The notes under the pieces: generated by a model
Databases searched by the model: none
Told to the model about the DNA's origin: nothing
Seen by the model: only the letters and a program-made list of their open reading frames with translations
Shown here: one piece after another, positions 4,572 to 7,976 of the stretch
Numbering within the stretch: position 1 is the first letter of the stretch
How the letters are laid out: each line of letters opens with the position of its first letter
Program-made: the position numbers and the translations under genes
From: Anaerolineae bacterium
Lineage (GTDB): Bacteria; Chloroflexota; Anaerolineae; Aggregatilineales; Aggregatilineaceae
NCBI GenBank assembly: GCA_018056405.1
Contig: JAGPFT010000114.1
Coordinates: 1 to 7,976 of the forward strand
Direction of reading: 5' to 3'
Length of the DNA stretch: 7,976 nt

Positions 4572-6443
4572 ATGCTGGGCCGCGCCCTCGGCTACGCGCG
4601 CCGCTATCGCCGCTCCCTGATCGTGGCCTACGTCGCCTTGTTCATTTCCAGCGGCGCGCAGCTTATGGTGCCCAGGCTGGTGCGCGACATCATAGACAGC
4701 ATCACCGATGGCATGACCGCCCACATGATCCTCTCGCTGCCGGAGCAAGTCTCGGCCACAGTCACCGCCCAGCGCGGTCTGACGATAGATCAGGTGCGGC
4801 AGAACGCCAGCGGTGCTGAGAACGCCGTCATTGCCGCCGGGATCGCCATCGTGGTCTTCGCTCTGGCGCGCGGCTTCTTCGCATTCGTGCAGGGCTACAT
4901 GGCCGAGCGCCTGTCGCAAAGCGTGGCCTTCGACTTTCGCAACGAGCTTTTCGCCAAGATTCAGCGCTTGTCCTTCAGCTACCACGACCGCAACCAGACC
5001 GGCCAACTGATGATCCGCGCCACCGACGACGTGGAGAAGGTGCGCCTGTTCATTGGCCAGGGGTTGATCATGACGTTGCAGGCGTTGGTGCTGCTGGTCG
5101 GCACGCTGATTATCCTGCTGACGACCAACTTCAAGCTGACGCTGGTCGCCTTGCCGGTGCTGCCGCTGGCGCTGCTCATGTTTGTCGGGTTCGGGATCAT
5201 GTCCCAGCCGTTGTTCACCACGCTCCAGGTGCGCCTGTCGGCGCTGAACACCATCCTGCAAGAGAACCTGGCCGGCATCCACGTGGTCAAGGCGTTCGCC
5301 CGCGAACCCTACGAGCAGGCGCGCTTCAACAAGGCCGCCGACCTGCACCTGGCGCAGAACCTGAAGATCAGCCGCCTCTTCGCCTTCATCTTCCCCGCCA
5401 CCTTCCTGATCTCCAGCCTGAGCCAGGCCGCCGTGCTCTACGCGGGCGGCTTGCAGATTCTCGACGGGACGCTGACCCTGGGCGAATGGCAGCAGTTCAG
5501 CCTGTACCTGGTCTATGTCTTCCTCCCGCTGGGGCAGTTGGGCTTCATCATCTCGCTGCTCTCGCAGGCGACGGCCTCTTCCACGCGCATCTTCGAGATT
5601 CTGGACGCGCCCAACGAGGTCGAAGACCGGCCCGGCGCGACGACGCTGGAGACGATCACCGGCCAGGTGCGTTTTGAAAACGTGTCGTTCCGTTACTTCA
5701 AGAGCGGCGACTACGTGCTGCAAGATGTCTCGTTCGAAGTCCAGCCCGGCCAGACGGTGGCCCTGCTGGGCGCGACGGGCAGCGGCAAAACGACGATCAT
5801 CAACCTGATCCCGCGCTTCTACGATGTGACGGCGGGGGCGGTGCTCATAGACGGGCACGACGTGCGCGACGTGACGCTCAACAGCCTGCGCTCGCACATC
5901 GGCATTGTGCTGCAAGAGACGACGCTCTTCACCGGCACCATCCGCGACAACATCGCCTTCGGACGGCCTGAGGCTACGCTGGACGAGGTAATCGCCGCCG
6001 CGCAGGCCGCCGCCGCCCATGACTTCATCATGACCTTTCCCCAGGGCTACGATACGCCGGTCGGCGAGCGCGGCGTTACCCTCAGCGGCGGGCAGAAGCA
6101 GCGCATCGCCATCGCCCGCGCGCTGCTGCTCGACCCGCGCATCCTGATCCTGGACGACTCGACCAGCAGCGTAGACCTGGCGACCGAATACCAGATTCAG
6201 CAGGCGCTCGACCGGCTCATGCACGGGCGGACGAGCTTCGTCATCGCCCAGCGCATCAGCACCGTGCTCAACGCCGACCTGATCCTGGTGCTGGACAAGG
6301 GGCGCATCGTCGCACGCGGCACCCACGAGGAGTTGATGGAAAACAGCCCGCTCTACGCCGAGATTTACAGCTCGCAGTTGGTGGAGGATGCCGTGCTCGA
6401 AGCCGTCGCGCCTGTCGCCAGCGAACCGGAGGCGCAGCCATAA
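4572..6443 (+). CDS. ABC exporter half-transporter, degenerate-site subunit
   Basis: The 623-residue protein is a membrane exporter subunit: six-helix transmembrane domain (about 1-325), then a nucleotide-binding domain. TM1 (about 15-37) and TM2 (about 85-105) are separated by a fairly long hydrophilic outer loop. Walker A is GATGSGKT (400-407), followed by the Q-loop (IGIVLQETTLF), the signature LSGGQ (504-508) and Walker B ILILDDSTSSVD (524-535). The usual catalytic Glu after the Walker B Asp is Asp529, and the H-loop His is Gln560 (IAQRIST). These two changes mark the degenerate half of heterodimeric exporters such as TM287 of TM287/288. The partner is the next gene, whose ATG overlaps this stop by one base. 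Substrate is unknown; the MarR neighbour suggests toxic or drug-like compounds. An alternative TTG start at 4509 would add 21 residues. Confidence 0.92.
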   Translation: MLGRALGYARRYRRSLIVAYVALFISSGAQLMVPRLVRDIIDSITDGMTAHMILSLPEQVSATVTAQRGLTIDQVRQNASGAENAVIAAGIAIVVFALARGFFAFVQGYMAERLSQSVAFDFRNELFAKIQRLSFSYHDRNQTGQLMIRATDDVEKVRLFIGQGLIMTLQALVLLVGTLIILLTTNFKLTLVALPVLPLALLMFVGFGIMSQPLFTTLQVRLSALNTILQENLAGIHVVKAFAREPYEQARFNKAADLHLAQNLKISRLFAFIFPATFLISSLSQAAVLYAGGLQILDGTLTLGEWQQFSLYLVYVFLPLGQLGFIISLLSQATASSTRIFEILDAPNEVEDRPGATTLETITGQVRFENVSFRYFKSGDYVLQDVSFEVQPGQTVALLGATGSGKTTIINLIPRFYDVTAGAVLIDGHDVRDVTLNSLRSHIGIVLQETTLFTGTIRDNIAFGRPEATLDEVIAAAQAAAAHDFIMTFPQGYDTPVGERGVTLSGGQKQRIAIARALLLDPRILILDDSTSSVDLATEYQIQQALDRLMHGRTSFVIAQRISTVLNADLILVLDKGRIVARGTHEELMENSPLYAEIYSSQLVEDAVLEAVAPVASEPEAQP

Positions 6444-7976
6444 TGATGCGCAACAACCGTCACCTCCTGGGAAGAGAGGCCGGCAAAGCCCACAGCGTCC
6501 GCGCGACGCTGGGCCGCCTCTGGCAGCAGATGGGCCGCCGTCGCCTGATCTTGCTCGCCGTGCTCGCCCTGTCCATCTTCAGCGCGTGGACGCAGGTGAT
6601 CGTGCCCGACCTGATCGGGCAGACGGTGGACTGCTACCTGACGCCCTATGGCCAGCAACAGTTCACCTCGCCGGCAGGTCTCCAGGGATTGACCGAAAGC
6701 ATGGCTCAGTCCGCCCAAAGCAACTGCTGGTACGCCGACGACACGGCGAACCTGTCGCGCTCGGAGACCATCGCCGGCATCCGCACGATCATTCTGCTAC
6801 TGGTCGCGCTGTTCATCGCCAGCGCGCTAGCCACCGGCGGCCAGTTCTATCTGACGCGCTGGGTGGGCATGCACGTGCTGCGCGACCTGCGCGTGCAAAT
6901 CTTCGAGCACATTCACCGCCTGTCGCTGAGCTACTACGCCCGCAACGAAGCGGGTGAGATCATGAGCCGCCTGACCAACGACACCGACACGCTGCAACAG
7001 GCGCTCAACTTTGCCCTGGTGCAGATGGTGCGCGGCGGACTGCTGATCATCTGGCTGATCTACGCCATGTTCAGCCGCAGCGTGCCCTTCGCCCTGCTCA
7101 GCATGGTCACTGTGCCCTTCATGCTGCTGGCCACGCTGTGGTTTTCTGAGCAGGCGCGCAAAGCCTTTCGCCGGGCGCGAATTGAGATCGGCGAAGTGAA
7201 CGCGGACTTGCAGGAGAACATCGCCGGCGTGCGCGAGGCGCAGGCCTTCACCCGTGAGGACGAGAATATCGCCCGCTTCCGCGAGGCGAATGCGGCCAAC
7301 CGCGACGCCAACATCCGCGCTGTCGCCTTCACTAGCGCCCTGGCTCCTGTGCTGGAGGCGCTCGGCTACATCTCGATTGTGGTCGTCGCCGGCGTGGGCG
7401 GCGTGCTGATGCTGCGCGATCAAGACCTGGCGGGAACGGCGATCTCGCTGGGGCTGATCGTCACCTTCGTCTCCTACGCGCAGCAGTTCAACCAGCCGAT
7501 CCAGCTCATCGCCACGCTGTGGACGAACATCCAGAGCGCCATTGCCGGGGCCGAGCGCATCTACGAGTTCCTGGACACGCAGCCCGACGTGACCGACAAG
7601 CCCGGCGCGGTGGAGATGCCGCCCATCGTCGGGCGCGTTGAATTGCGCGACGTGTACATGAGCTACAACGACGGCGAGCCGGTGCTGTGCGGGGTCAGTC
7701 TGGAGGCGCAGCCCGGCCAGACCATCGCCCTGGTGGGGCCGACCGGTGCGGGCAAGACGACGGTGATCAACCTGCTGCCGCGCTTCTACGATGTGACGGC
7801 GGGGGCGGTGCTCATTGACGGCTACGACGTGCGCGACGTGACGCGGGCCAGCCTGCGCCGCCAGATCGGGCTGGTGCTGCAAGATACGTTCCTCTTCAGC
7901 GATACGGTGCTGAACAACATCCGCTACGGGCGCATGGACGCCAGCGACGAAGAGGTGATCGCCGCCGCGAAGCTGG
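6443..7976 (+). CDS. ABC exporter half-transporter, second subunit (cut by window end)
   Basis: This frame stays open to the last base, giving 511 residues. Its ATG overlaps the stop codon of the previous gene (TAATG), which implies translational coupling and equal production. The first transmembrane helix lies at about 33-55. A long outer loop (about 63-112) with two cysteines (64 and 95) follows, then the remaining helices, with the typical cytoplasmic-loop segment EIMSRLTNDTDTLQQAL. In the nucleotide-binding domain Walker A is GPTGAGKT (432-439), followed by the Q-loop IGLVLQDTFLF. The window stops before the signature, Walker B and H-loop, so catalytic competence cannot be read here. By analogy with heterodimeric exporters it should carry the consensus Glu and His that subunit 1 lacks. 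A 67-bp stretch (7778-7844) is almost identical to subunit 1. Confidence 0.9.
   Translation, partial: MMRNNRHLLGREAGKAHSVRATLGRLWQQMGRRRLILLAVLALSIFSAWTQVIVPDLIGQTVDCYLTPYGQQQFTSPAGLQGLTESMAQSAQSNCWYADDTANLSRSETIAGIRTIILLLVALFIASALATGGQFYLTRWVGMHVLRDLRVQIFEHIHRLSLSYYARNEAGEIMSRLTNDTDTLQQALNFALVQMVRGGLLIIWLIYAMFSRSVPFALLSMVTVPFMLLATLWFSEQARKAFRRARIEIGEVNADLQENIAGVREAQAFTREDENIARFREANAANRDANIRAVAFTSALAPVLEALGYISIVVVAGVGGVLMLRDQDLAGTAISLGLIVTFVSYAQQFNQPIQLIATLWTNIQSAIAGAERIYEFLDTQPDVTDKPGAVEMPPIVGRVELRDVYMSYNDGEPVLCGVSLEAQPGQTIALVGPTGAGKTTVINLLPRFYDVTAGAVLIDGYDVRDVTRASLRRQIGLVLQDTFLFSDTVLNNIRYGRMDASDEEVIAAAKL

Noticed and set aside
4389..6326. 645-residue open frame on the minus strand opposite exporter subunit 1
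   Set aside because: The product is His/Gln/Arg-rich shadow sequence with no motif, while the + frame has complete ABC motifs in the right order.
6827..7882. 351-residue open frame on the minus strand opposite exporter subunit 2
   Set aside because: Same kind of shadow; its composition mirrors the one opposite subunit 1 because the two exporter genes are paralogues.

Overview
The window is GC-rich bacterial DNA in which every supported gene lies on the + strand. No gene is diagnostic of a taxon. Long tracts of GC-rich palindromic intergenic repeats, a partner-switching signalling pair and a two-subunit ABC exporter under a MarR-type regulator would suit a large-genome, free-living organism. 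Chloroflexota is my best guess, but this is inference from general character and I could not test it.

Layout. (1) 1-940 holds no supported gene. It is a mosaic of palindromic repeat modules, which I call A to E, ending in a short leader with a likely promoter. (2) 950-1282 encodes a small STAS-domain anti-sigma factor antagonist. A strong intrinsic terminator follows at 1309-1339, then a ~100-bp palindromic element flanked by a 13-bp direct repeat. (3) 1530-3236 encodes a 568-residue fusion of an RsbW-like HATPase kinase domain, a GAF sensor domain and a SpoIIE/PP2C phosphatase domain. (4) 3237-3800 is a second repeat block. Much of it is the reverse complement of the first, so the two signalling genes sit between inverted arms of about 335 bp. 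(5) 3818-3860 carries a near-consensus sigma70-type promoter with an 18-bp palindrome across its -10/start region. (6) 3892-4461 encodes a MarR-family regulator. (7) 4572-6443 (possibly from TTG 4509) and 6443 to beyond the window end encode two ABC exporter half-transporters that overlap by one base.

How the genes work together. The STAS protein (predicted phospho-Ser55) is the natural substrate of both the kinase domain and the phosphatase domain of the fusion protein. The pair therefore looks like a compact partner-switching module, with the GAF domain as probable signal input; no sigma factor or other final target is visible. The MarR protein probably represses its own promoter and the exporter genes. 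The first exporter subunit has an Asp in place of the Walker B catalytic Glu and a Gln in place of the H-loop His. That is the pattern of the degenerate half of heterodimeric exporters of the TM287/288, BmrCD and LmrCD type, so the second, truncated gene should supply the competent ATPase site.

The main surprises are the repeats: a mobile-looking palindromic unit with a target-site-duplication-like flank, a large inverted repeat around a signalling operon, and a terminator whose loop contains a misleading in-frame ATG. I did not find a clearly new defence or biosynthetic system.
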